A stretch of 64,000 bases of DNA, taken from NCBI RefSeq assembly GCF_936270435.1, contig NZ_OW370567.1, forward strand, positions 248,001 to 312,000, read 5' to 3'. Source of the DNA: Wolbachia endosymbiont of Oedothorax gibbosus. Lineage in GTDB: Bacteria; Pseudomonadota; Alphaproteobacteria; Rickettsiales; Anaplasmataceae. The translations under genes and the position numbers were made by a program. Below are positions 8,979 to 17,479 of the stretch, in pieces; position 1 is the first letter of the stretch; the number at the start of each line of letters is the position of its first letter. Under the pieces are notes generated by a model. That model saw nothing but the letters and a program-made list of their open reading frames with translations. It was not told the origin of the DNA and ran no database searches.

Positions 8979-11435
8979 ATGAACATTGAACGTGTTGTGA
9001 GCTCTAGTTTTACTGCATTGTCAGTATTACCTTTAAGAGATTTAGTAATTTTTCCAAGTATAATGGTGCCTTTATTCATAGGCAGAGAAAAATCTGTTAA
9101 TGCACTAGAGTATGCAATAAGTAGTAGTAGTCACCAAAATGAGATTTTTCTTGTAGCACAGAAAGATGGCTCTGTTGATAATCCAGAGCCTGAAGATCTT
9201 TATGAAGTAGGTGTGTTAGCAAACATTATACAACCATTAATAAAATTGCCTGACAATGCAGTAAAAGTTATAATCCAGGGGATAAGAAGGGGAAGAGTTG
9301 TAGAATATATTAGCTCTCATGCTTTATTACAAGCCAGGGTAGAGTTAGACAGTCATTATGAATATGAAGAAGATGAAGGCAATATCGATTTAGAGGCTTT
9401 AAAGCGGTCTGTTGTAGATGCATTCGATAGCTGGTGTAAGCTAAACAAGAAAAATCAGCCCGAGATTGTCATTAACTCCATTGATCAAATCAAAGAAGTT
9501 GATCAACTTGTAAACACGGTAGTTTCACATTTAAATATAAAAGTATCAGACAAACAAAGCATACTTGAGGCTTATGACCCAAAAGAGCGTTTGAAAAAAG
9601 CTTTTGCTTTTATTGAGAGAGAAATAAGTATTTTGAACGCACAAAACCGTTTATATAAGACAATTAAATCGCAAGTTGAAAGCACTCAGAAAGTTTACTA
9701 CCTTAACGAGCAATTGAAAGCTATACAGAAAGAATTAGGCGAATTTGAGAATGGTGATGAAGGGAATATACTCAATGAATTTGAAAAAAAGATAAATGAA
9801 ACAAAGCTTTCTCAGGAAGCAAGAGAGAAAGCTATAACTGATTTGAAGAGATATAAGAAAATGAACCCCATTTCTCCTGAAGCTACAGTTATATCTAGTT
9901 ACTTGCATTGGTTGCTTGATTTGCCATGGGGAAAGTACAAAGATGCAAAAATTAACTTAAATGCAGCTAAAAAAATCTTAGATGAAAATCATTATGGCAT
10001 AGAGAAAGTAAAAGATAGAATAATAGAATTTTTAGCGGTATTAAAAAGAGTAAAAGAGATAAAAGGTCCTATACTTTGCTTGGTTGGACCGCCAGGTGTT
10101 GGTAAAACTTCTTTAGCTCAGTCTATGGCAAAAGCAGTAGGAAGAGATTTTGTTCGCATAGCCCTTGGTGGTGTGCGTGATGAGTCCGAGATACGAGGGC
10201 ATAGGAAAACTTATATTGGCTCAATGCCTGGTAAAATCATTCAACACATGAAAAAAGCTAATTCATGCAACCCGCTTTTTTTGCTTGATGAAATAGATAA
10301 GATGGGTTCTGATTCGCGTGGCGATCCTGCATCTGCATTACTTGAGGTTTTAGATACTGAGCACAATAAACACTTTACGGATCATTACTTGGAAGTTGAG
10401 TTTGATCTTTCAAGTGTAATGTTTGTAGCTACGGCAAACAGCTTAAATTTACCACATCCTTTGCGTGATAGGATGGAAATTATACAATTGTCCGGGTATA
10501 CTGAAGATGAAAAAATCAGTATTGCTACACACCACCTTATTCCTAAGTTAAAGAAGGAGCATGGTTTACATCAGAAGGAATGGGACATAACTAATGAGGC
10601 GTTATACGAGTTGATACGTTTATATACACGTGAGAGTGGTGTGCGGAGTATGGAAAGGGAGCTTGCAAAGCTCATGAGAAAGGCAGTTAAAGAAATATTG
10701 ACTGATAAAAGTAAGAAAATATCCGTAGAGGTTGACAATTTACAAGATTATTTAGGAGTACGTAAATATACCTTTGGTATTGCAGAAAATAAGAGTTTAG
10801 TGGGAGTAGTAACTGGGCTTGCTTATACTGAAACAGGTGGTGATATTTTGATGATAGAATCAGTCCTAATTCCAGGCAAGGGAGAAATAAAATACACAGG
10901 AAAGCTTGGAGAGGTTATGCAAGAATCTATAAAAGCTGCGTATAGTTATATTCGATCAAATTGTTTGTTCTTTGGTATAAAGCCCGAAAAATTCCAAAAT
11001 AATGATATACATTTGCATGTACCTGAGGGTGCTGTGCCAAAAGATGGCCCTTCTGCTGGCGGCGCAGTATGTACGTCTATTGTTTCTCTTATGACAAATA
11101 TACCAGTTAACAAAAATGTTGCTATGACAGGCGAAGTAACATTGCGCGGTAGAGTTTTAGCTATTGGGGGCTTAAGAGAAAAATTGCTTGCAGCGCTCAG
11201 AGGATCAATCAAAACTGTGATTATACCAAGTGAAAATGAGAAAGATATGCAAGAGATTTCGGCAAGCATCAAAGAAGGGATCAACGTAGTTTTTGCTAAG
11301 AATATTGATGAAGTTATGAAAATTGCTTTAATACACCCTACTACTCCAATTGATAGTGATAATCAAAATAGTGAGCCTTCCTCTATAGAAAATAAAGATG
11401 ATACTTTCCTTATGTCGGAAGCATTGAAGCACTAG
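8979..11435 (+). CDS. lon: ATP-dependent protease Lon
   Basis: 818 aa. The N-terminal LON substrate-binding domain starts LPLRDLVIFPSIMVPLF. A long helical linker follows, then the AAA+ module with Walker A GPPGVGKTS near residue 370 and Walker B LFLLDEIDK. The C-terminal Ser-Lys protease domain has the catalytic Ser in PKDGPSAGGA near residue 691 and the Lys in GGLREKLLAA near 734. The start ATG follows TTTGAGGCATATATT. It is the last gene of the tig-clpP-clpX-lon run. Its stop is only 7 bp from an IS66-like inverted repeat. Confidence 0.98.
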   Translation: MNIERVVSSSFTALSVLPLRDLVIFPSIMVPLFIGREKSVNALEYAISSSSHQNEIFLVAQKDGSVDNPEPEDLYEVGVLANIIQPLIKLPDNAVKVIIQGIRRGRVVEYISSHALLQARVELDSHYEYEEDEGNIDLEALKRSVVDAFDSWCKLNKKNQPEIVINSIDQIKEVDQLVNTVVSHLNIKVSDKQSILEAYDPKERLKKAFAFIEREISILNAQNRLYKTIKSQVESTQKVYYLNEQLKAIQKELGEFENGDEGNILNEFEKKINETKLSQEAREKAITDLKRYKKMNPISPEATVISSYLHWLLDLPWGKYKDAKINLNAAKKILDENHYGIEKVKDRIIEFLAVLKRVKEIKGPILCLVGPPGVGKTSLAQSMAKAVGRDFVRIALGGVRDESEIRGHRKTYIGSMPGKIIQHMKKANSCNPLFLLDEIDKMGSDSRGDPASALLEVLDTEHNKHFTDHYLEVEFDLSSVMFVATANSLNLPHPLRDRMEIIQLSGYTEDEKISIATHHLIPKLKKEHGLHQKEWDITNEALYELIRLYTRESGVRSMERELAKLMRKAVKEILTDKSKKISVEVDNLQDYLGVRKYTFGIAENKSLVGVVTGLAYTETGGDILMIESVLIPGKGEIKYTGKLGEVMQESIKAAYSYIRSNCLFFGIKPEKFQNNDIHLHVPEGAVPKDGPSAGGAVCTSIVSLMTNIPVNKNVAMTGEVTLRGRVLAIGGLREKLLAALRGSIKTVIIPSENEKDMQEISASIKEGINVVFAKNIDEVMKIALIHPTTPIDSDNQNSEPSSIENKDDTFLMSEALKH

Positions 11436-11442
11436 ATTAAGA

Positions 11443-11812
11443 GTATCTGTTCAGAGGAGTGGCAAAAAAAATAGGTAACATAGAGGTATCCGTTTTGTCT
11501 TCCCAATAACGAAGTTTGGTATTGTATCCGTTCAGGATAGCGGCAAGACCATAGAGTAAAAGTGAGTTTACAACAAATGGTGTCATCCCAGTGCTTGACA
11601 CTTGGATCCAGGAATTTTATTAAGTTGGTAAGCATAAAAGTAGCCGTTTTATGTTAAAATACAACATTTTGATGATTATGAAAAAGCTGGATTCCATTGT
11701 CAAGCACTGGAATGACATCGTTTACTATGTACCATATTGCAATGTTCGTACAGCTGTGTGTCACGCACTTTGCTTCAATATTTGCACATTAGCCACTCCT
11801 CTAAACAGATAC
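11443..11812. mobile_element. MITE-like element with IS66-type inverted ends
   Basis: The outer ends GTATCTGTTCAGAGGAGTGGC (11443-11463) and, inverted, GCCACTCCTCTAAACAGATAC (11792-11812) are near-perfect inverted repeats. They resemble the IS66-like termini elsewhere in the window. No transposase is encoded. The interior holds a WPE (11581-11717). No target duplication is clear; instead the inverted symmetry extends into TAGATTAA and TTAATCTA outside. It fills the lon-terminase gap. Confidence 0.6.
11581..11717. repeat. Wolbachia palindromic element (WPE)
   Basis: The left arm TGTCATCCCAGTGCTTGACA and an inverted right arm (GTCAAGCACTGGAATGACA) flank about 80 bp of unique DNA. This is the same GTCATCCCAGTG...CACTGGGATGAC family that recurs many times in the window. 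Confidence 0.8.
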
Positions 11813-11823
11813 TTGGTATTAAT

Positions 11824-13359
11824 CTAATCCACTGCTCTCAGCCACCTAAGCGTTTTATTAGAGTTGGAGCCAAAGCCTCTGACTCTAAAGGCATTGGTGT
11901 TAGTTTTTCTTGTCCATTGCAGATATTGCACGGTACTATCCACCTGATCATCATAACGGGCTTCTGGGAACATTAAAATCTCATACTCAAAATCATTGAG
12001 CCATACCGCTTGCTGTGGCAGAAAAACCCTGCCAGACTCTATAATTGGAACAATTTGATAAAATCGAGTGAGCTTGTCATTGTGTGGCACTATTTCAATA
12101 ATTGGTAGATCGCTATTTGCCTTTAGCTCTTGTGTTAATTGTTGACCACTTGTTTTTGCTTCGATTAAAATTGCGTGTGGCATCCATCTTGCAGCTAGTG
12201 ACAGAACTTGCTCTTTAAGCTTTGGGTACTCAAGCTTTGCTCGATATACATCAAGTAAATAGAATTTATTATCTATTTTTGCCCAGGTGGTGCAGACACT
12301 AAAGTTGCTGGAATCGTTTGTTGAAACTGCAGTGTCCCAGCTTTGCGTTACATGTGAGAGATTATCAGGGAAATTTTTATAGCGCTTTAGCCACTCTTGT
12401 TTAATTATACCGCTTGAAAGCGGCAGAGGATTTTGTTGATATTGAGCAGCAAAAGCGTAACTCCCGAGTTCAACTTTTATCATCTCAACTTCTTCTCTTC
12501 CTCCCTCCAGGGGATATAGCAACTGACCTTCTTCTCTTGAGTATAATACTCTTGCAGGTAGTGTCATTCCAGCACTTGATGCTGGAATCCAGTCTTTTGC
12601 GGTTGAATTTTCTGGATCCCAGTGTCTGGGCACTGGGATGACAGGAGGGGGGGTTGGAATGACACCAGTATGGTTATTAATTGAATAAATAACCTCCTTA
12701 TTTTCAGAAATCATTGGCAAACAAATGTGATGCCATATGTTTTTTGGCTTGGATAAGAGGTGCCCAGTTAAGTCTTCCAGGTGTAGCCTGTGCATCACAA
12801 GAACAATTATCCCTTTTTTTCTATCGTTGAGCCTGGTTACTAGAGTCTGGTCAAACCAGTTTGTGGCAGGCTTTCTAAACGTTTCACTCAAAGCTTGAGC
12901 GGGACTTAGTGGATCATCCACAATGATGAAATCTCCACCTTCACCGGTTAACGTCCCTCCAACGGACGTTGCGATTCTGTATCCTCTCTGCACTGTTTGG
13001 AATTTATATTTAGTGTTCTGGTCTTTAGATAATTTCACCTCTGGAAACAGCTCTTTATACCAATTGGATTGCATTATGCACCTCGTATCAAGCGAGTGCT
13101 TTTCGCTGAGCAGCCGAGAATAACTTGCAACTATTATTCTTGCAGTTGGCTGATTTCCCAGTATCCATGCGGGCCATGCAACACTTACACATATGGACTT
13201 CATTGAACGCGGAGGCATATTGAATATTATTCGCCTCACTTCACCTGCACTCGCCGCTTCCAGCCTATCTGCTATGACTTTTATGTACTGATAATCATTA
13301 TACTTACATCCCGGCACCACCGTTTGAAAGCATAGTTCAATAAATTTTAGAAAGTTCAT
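11824..13359 (-). CDS. Phage/GTA-type terminase large subunit with in-frame WPE
   Basis: 511 aa from ATG 13359 (MNFLKFIELCF). A longer frame runs to 13560, but its extra N-terminus translates a palindromic repeat, so I rejected it. The ATPase part has a Walker A-like FNMPPRSMKS and Walker B DFIIVDDPL. The C-terminal RNase H-like nuclease has SWDTAVS, ILIEAKTSG and YDDQVDS acidic motifs. Terminases cut and pump DNA into capsids. No portal, capsid or tail genes lie nearby, as for the solitary gene-transfer-agent-type terminases known in Rickettsiales. Residues about 239-267 (RHWDPENSTAKDWIPASSAGM) are the translation of a WPE between the ATPase and nuclease parts. Confidence 0.85.
   Translation of the reverse strand: MNFLKFIELCFQTVVPGCKYNDYQYIKVIADRLEAASAGEVRRIIFNMPPRSMKSICVSVAWPAWILGNQPTARIIVASYSRLLSEKHSLDTRCIMQSNWYKELFPEVKLSKDQNTKYKFQTVQRGYRIATSVGGTLTGEGGDFIIVDDPLSPAQALSETFRKPATNWFDQTLVTRLNDRKKGIIVLVMHRLHLEDLTGHLLSKPKNIWHHICLPMISENKEVIYSINNHTGVIPTPPPVIPVPRHWDPENSTAKDWIPASSAGMTLPARVLYSREEGQLLYPLEGGREEVEMIKVELGSYAFAAQYQQNPLPLSSGIIKQEWLKRYKNFPDNLSHVTQSWDTAVSTNDSSNFSVCTTWAKIDNKFYLLDVYRAKLEYPKLKEQVLSLAARWMPHAILIEAKTSGQQLTQELKANSDLPIIEIVPHNDKLTRFYQIVPIIESGRVFLPQQAVWLNDFEYEILMFPEARYDDQVDSTVQYLQWTRKTNTNAFRVRGFGSNSNKTLRWLRAVD
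12561..12643. repeat. WPE inserted in frame in the terminase gene
   Basis: GTGTCATTCCAGCACTTGAT at one side and CACTGGGATGACA at the other form the usual palindromic arms. The reading frame of the terminase continues through it without a stop. A further GTTGGAATGACACC follows to about 12665. Confidence 0.85.
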
Positions 13360-13414
13360 GATTGATATTAAGTTTACAAATGATAAAAGTAGAGAGTGTA
13401 CGCAGACCCATATG

Positions 13415-13534
13415 ATGTCATCCCAATGTCTCCTTCTTCTGTCATTCCAGTCTGGAATCCAGTTTTTATTATACAGCTGCTCAGTGTGCTCATTTACAGT
13501 GAAGTTTCCAGTGTCTGGGCACTGGGATGACATC
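13415..13534. repeat. Wolbachia palindromic element upstream of the terminase
   Basis: The arms are ATGTCATCCCAATGTC and the inverted AGTGTCTGGGCACTGGGATGACATC, with an internal inverted TCTGGAATCCAG. It lies just upstream of the chosen terminase start and explains the spurious N-terminal extension of the longer frame. Confidence 0.8.
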
Positions 13535-13654
13535 CTTTGGTTTTTTATATGGTTATGCAAGAAATCTAGTGTAGATTTTTATTTATTTTATAAGATTGAA
13601 GTGTTACAGTAGCGAGCTTACAACACTACTGTTTTGTAAATTTAGTGAATAAAA

Positions 13655-15130
13655 TTACTTCTTCAACCTTATTGAAGTGAAAAACTGATTTCCATTGCGG
13701 TAAATGAGCAACATTATTGAATCTTTACCGTTTTTCTTTACTGCTGAATCAACTTGTTTTTGAAAATCATTAGTATTTTCTATATCGGTTCCATCTAATT
13801 GGATAATAATGTCTCCTTTTTTAATACCACGCAGCGTGGCATTACTGTTACTATCTACATTGGTAACTATCACACCTTTTGTAGGATTACTTTCTTTTGA
13901 TTCTTTTGGCAGATTTGAAACGGTTAAACCAGTTATGTAATCGGATGTTGATTTATTTTCTTCTTGATTATTACTTTGACCATCATTTGCAGATTCTTCA
14001 ATCACAACCTTAATATTGACCTCTTTACCATTTCTAAGTAACTTAATTTGTACTTTTTTTCCAGGTTCAGTTCTTGAAACCATTTGAGGCAGTTGTGTCA
14101 TTCTATCAATTTTTTTATCATCAAATTCTAATAATACGTCACCCACCTTAATTCCACCTTTTTCTGCAGGGCTATCCTTTACTATACCTGCAACCAGTGC
14201 ACCTTTTGTATCTTTTAAACCCAAAGACTCAGCAAATTCTTTTGTTATAGGCTGAACTTGCACACCAAGCCAACCATGTTTTATTTTTTTGCCACTTTTT
14301 AATGTGTCAATAATTGACATAGCTGAATTAGATGGTATAGCAAAGCCTATACCCACGTTACCGCCAGACTCAGATGGCGAATAGATAGCGGTGTTAATAC
14401 CTATAACTTTTCCATTTAAATCAAATAATGGCCCTCCGGAGTTGCCTCTATTAATTGCAGCGTCGGTTTGAATAAATTCATTCATAGTGCCGATACTAAT
14501 GTCTCTGGACCTTGCAGATATAATTCCTGTGCTTACAGAGCCACCCAAACCAAATGGGTTACCTATTGCAATAACTGTATCACCAACTCTTGCTTTATCA
14601 GAATCACCAAATGCAACAAAAGGAAGATCTTTGTCAGCTTTAATCTTAAGCACAGCAAGATCAGTTTTTGCATCATAGCCTGAAACTTCTGCTTTGAAAT
14701 AAGTATTATCATTCATAGTAACTGTGATATCTTGGGCGTTTTTAATAACGTGGTAATTGGTTACTATGGTTCCACTTTTATCTATAATAAATCCAGACCC
14801 AAGCAATACCACCTCTTTGTTAACACTAGGGCCCCTATCCATAAAAAACTGATCAAAGTGCTCAAAAAACTCTCTAAAATCATCAAAAAAATTATTTCTT
14901 GGCATAGGTGGAACTCTAGTTCTGCTGTTATTTTCTTGTTTGACGATTTGTTCGCTTGAAATATTTACAACTGCAGGAATGAGTTCCTCTACTAGATCAG
15001 CAAGTCCTTGACCACAGCTGCATGCAGGATCAGCAACCTTTTTTGTACTCCAATCAAACATATTAGCATGCGAAGAAAACGCAATTAAAAAATATGCAAA
15101 TATAGATAAAATAAATGCCTTACTTTTCAT
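13655..15130 (-). CDS. degP: DegP/HtrA periplasmic serine protease
   Basis: 491 aa. A Sec signal peptide (MKSKAFILSIFAYFLIAFSSHA) sends it to the periplasm. The trypsin-like domain has His127 in TNYHVIK, Asp157 in KTDLAVL and Ser231 in GNSGGPL. Two PDZ domains follow, at about 290-380 and 410-490, as in the Do/DegP group, which degrades or refolds damaged envelope proteins. The start ATG is 3 nt from the hflC stop, so the three genes form one operon hflK-hflC-degP, a layout typical of Rickettsiales that links membrane and periplasmic protein quality control. Confidence 0.96.
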   Translation of the reverse strand: MKSKAFILSIFAYFLIAFSSHANMFDWSTKKVADPACSCGQGLADLVEELIPAVVNISSEQIVKQENNSRTRVPPMPRNNFFDDFREFFEHFDQFFMDRGPSVNKEVVLLGSGFIIDKSGTIVTNYHVIKNAQDITVTMNDNTYFKAEVSGYDAKTDLAVLKIKADKDLPFVAFGDSDKARVGDTVIAIGNPFGLGGSVSTGIISARSRDISIGTMNEFIQTDAAINRGNSGGPLFDLNGKVIGINTAIYSPSESGGNVGIGFAIPSNSAMSIIDTLKSGKKIKHGWLGVQVQPITKEFAESLGLKDTKGALVAGIVKDSPAEKGGIKVGDVLLEFDDKKIDRMTQLPQMVSRTEPGKKVQIKLLRNGKEVNIKVVIEESANDGQSNNQEENKSTSDYITGLTVSNLPKESKESNPTKGVIVTNVDSNSNATLRGIKKGDIIIQLDGTDIENTNDFQKQVDSAVKKNGKDSIMLLIYRNGNQFFTSIRLKK

Positions 15131-15133
15131 AAA

Positions 15134-16006
15134 CTATTTCCATCCTTTATTTAAAATATCTAAAAAGTTATTGTTTGGTGAAAGTACAAATTTAGTATTA
15201 TTTTCGGCAAATGATTTACTGTAAGCGCTCATAGAGCGATAAAAGTTAAAAAACTCTTCATCAACCTTAAATGCTTCATTATAAATCCTGGTTGCTTCAG
15301 CATAACCACGGCCCCTTATTTCATACGATTCTTTTACTGCACTGGAGATAATTTCCCTTTTTAATTTATCAGCTTTTGATCTAACTTCCTGCCCCGCTTG
15401 CTCTCCTTCTGCTCTAATTTCTTTTGCTTCTTTTTCCCTTTCAGTTTGCATACGGCGAAATATTGCAGAACTATTTTCTTCTGGTAAATCTGCTCTCTTA
15501 ATTCTTACATCTATTATTTCTATGCCAAATTTTTCAGCTTCAGAATAAACTCCACGCTGAATCAATTGCATAACCTCTGATCTTTTTTCGTTCAACAAAC
15601 TAATCAACGAAAATCTGCCTATATTTTCTCTTATGTGTGCTTCTATAACCGGATACAACCTTCTAACCAGCCCTGATTCATTCCTCACAGCCTGGTAAAA
15701 AGTAACAGGATTTGTTATTTTATATTTTGCATACGCATCTACTATAATACGTTTTTGATCCGCTGTTATCACTTCCCTTGGGATCTTATCAGGACTTAAA
15801 TCTAAAACTCTTTTATCAAGAAACTCTACACTGTTTATGAATGGTAACTTAAAATATAAACCACTTTCCCTAACATCTCTTACAACTTTACCGAGTTGTA
15901 TAACTATCGCTTGCTTTGTTTCTTGCACAACAAATATTGAATTAAATAAAACAATCAATAAAACAACAAATACAGAAACAAAAACAATTTTAATATTACT
16001 ACTCAT
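15134..16006 (-). CDS. hflC: HflC, FtsH-protease modulator
   Basis: 290 aa. One N-terminal transmembrane helix (IVFVSVFVVLLIVLFNSIFVV) is followed by a band 7/SPFH domain (VQETKQAIVIQLGKVV to VRIKRADLPEE) and a charged coiled-coil region (RMQTEREKEAKEIRAEGEQ). With HflK it forms the large membrane complex that encloses and regulates FtsH. It starts 2 nt after the hflK stop. Confidence 0.96.
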   Translation of the reverse strand: MSSNIKIVFVSVFVVLLIVLFNSIFVVQETKQAIVIQLGKVVRDVRESGLYFKLPFINSVEFLDKRVLDLSPDKIPREVITADQKRIIVDAYAKYKITNPVTFYQAVRNESGLVRRLYPVIEAHIRENIGRFSLISLLNEKRSEVMQLIQRGVYSEAEKFGIEIIDVRIKRADLPEENSSAIFRRMQTEREKEAKEIRAEGEQAGQEVRSKADKLKREIISSAVKESYEIRGRGYAEATRIYNEAFKVDEEFFNFYRSMSAYSKSFAENNTKFVLSPNNNFLDILNKGWK

Positions 16007-16008
16007 AG

Positions 16009-17034
16009 TTATTTCCCTAAATTTGTAAGAGGTAAATAAGAAAACATACCTTTCAGATCATCAGTTACAACAACTTTGTCTACCTTACTGAAAATATTTT
16101 CCATAGTTTCAAGATAAATACGATTCTTAACGAGAGAAGGATTTTGTCTATATTCCTCATAAAGAGATAAAAAGCGGTTTGCATTACCTTTTGCTTCATT
16201 TATTACTTCATTTTCATATGCTTGTGCATCTAATTTTATCTTTATTGCTTCACCCTTTGCTCGAGGTATAATATCATTACTATAAGCATATGCTTCGTTT
16301 ATAGTACGCTCTTTGTCTGCACGAGCACTTTGTACATCTCTAAACGAACTGATTACTTTTTCTGGTGGATCAATTTTTTTCATTTGAACAGATAAAATCT
16401 CTATGCCCATTTGGTATCCATCAAGAATCTGCTGCAATAGAATTCTAGTATCTCTAGAAATTTCTGGTCTGCCTTGACCAAGTGCAAAAGAGATCGTGTT
16501 TTTACCTATTATTTCTCTCATGGCACTTTCAGCAGCATTTTTAACACTGAAACCGGGTTTGTAATCCCGCACTTTGAATAAATAGTCCTTAGCATCTCTA
16601 ACGCGCCACTGAACCTCAAAGTTAACGTTGACTATATTTTCATCTCCAGTTAGCATCACACCTTCGCCGCGATCTGTATCTCGGCCATAAGAACCGCTTA
16701 CCCCAATTTCTTCACGATTTACTTCCTTAACGTTCACTTTAAAAACCTTGCCAATAGGGTAGGGGAAGTGATAACGCAAACCAGGTGTTTCCGTATTAGA
16801 ATATTTACCAAAGGTAAGTTCTATACTTTCCTCACTAGGATGGACAATATAAAAGCCAGTGCAAGCATAGAACAGCAAAATAATGAAAATGATAAAATAA
16901 GGTTTTTTGCCCCTATTCCTGGTTAAGCCAGTAAAAAAACACCTTATATCAGATACAGCTTTACTTAAAATATCTTCACTATTGGGACCTACCGGTTTCT
17001 TTCCCAGATTCCAAGGATTATTCTCATCAAACAT
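16009..17034 (-). CDS. hflK: HflK, FtsH-protease modulator
   Basis: 341 aa. The short N-terminal region MFDENNPWNLGKK resembles the HflK start WNxPG-type segment. A single transmembrane helix (YFIIFIILLFYACTGFYIV) and a band 7 domain follow, with the SVQMKKIDPPEKV segment. It is the first gene of the hflK-hflC-degP operon. Start is ATG. Confidence 0.96.
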   Translation of the reverse strand: MFDENNPWNLGKKPVGPNSEDILSKAVSDIRCFFTGLTRNRGKKPYFIIFIILLFYACTGFYIVHPSEESIELTFGKYSNTETPGLRYHFPYPIGKVFKVNVKEVNREEIGVSGSYGRDTDRGEGVMLTGDENIVNVNFEVQWRVRDAKDYLFKVRDYKPGFSVKNAAESAMREIIGKNTISFALGQGRPEISRDTRILLQQILDGYQMGIEILSVQMKKIDPPEKVISSFRDVQSARADKERTINEAYAYSNDIIPRAKGEAIKIKLDAQAYENEVINEAKGNANRFLSLYEEYRQNPSLVKNRIYLETMENIFSKVDKVVVTDDLKGMFSYLPLTNLGK

Positions 17035-17108
17035 AATGATTGATTCTATAATTAATACGCTAATATTACTTATCTTATAAGAAAATGCAAAACTATTTTA
17101 TTTACAAA

Positions 17109-17324
17109 TTAATTGTCAGGGTGAAAAACATGATCATACACTTCCTTTTCTCTATGTAGTATGGTTGACTCTATGGAATTTTCTGGCTTTTTTTTGAATT
17201 CTTTATTGTCACTCTTTAGGTGCATTACGTCTTCGTGAAAATGAAGATTATACTTAAATAGTAAAGCTATTATTATTAAAGTTGTAACAGCTAAGAAGAT
17301 GAGTGTCCTTTTTCTATGCCTCAT
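17109..17324 (-). CDS. Small single-span membrane protein, unknown function
   Basis: 71 aa. A basic N-terminus (MRHRKR) precedes one hydrophobic helix (TLIFLAVTTLIIIALLFKYNL), followed by a charged tail. The topology predicts a short cytoplasmic end and a periplasmic C-terminus. It lies 74 bp upstream of hflK on the same strand and could be transcribed with it. I do not recognise the family. Confidence 0.6.
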   Translation of the reverse strand: MRHRKRTLIFLAVTTLIIIALLFKYNLHFHEDVMHLKSDNKEFKKKPENSIESTILHREKEVYDHVFHPDN

Positions 17325-17479
17325 AAATGCTGCAGCTTCTTAGCCTAATTTTCCACACTACCAAAAAACACGTCAAGCAAAATTATTCTTAAATAAATAA
17401 ACGTTCGCAGCCAAATTAACACTAACTTAAGAATCGAGGGTGTACAATATAATATATTTAATTAATAGTGAGGTTTAAA

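Noticed and set aside
13360..13560. 67-codon N-terminal extension of the terminase
   Set aside because: It translates a palindromic repeat (WPE arms), and the family start fits ATG 13359.
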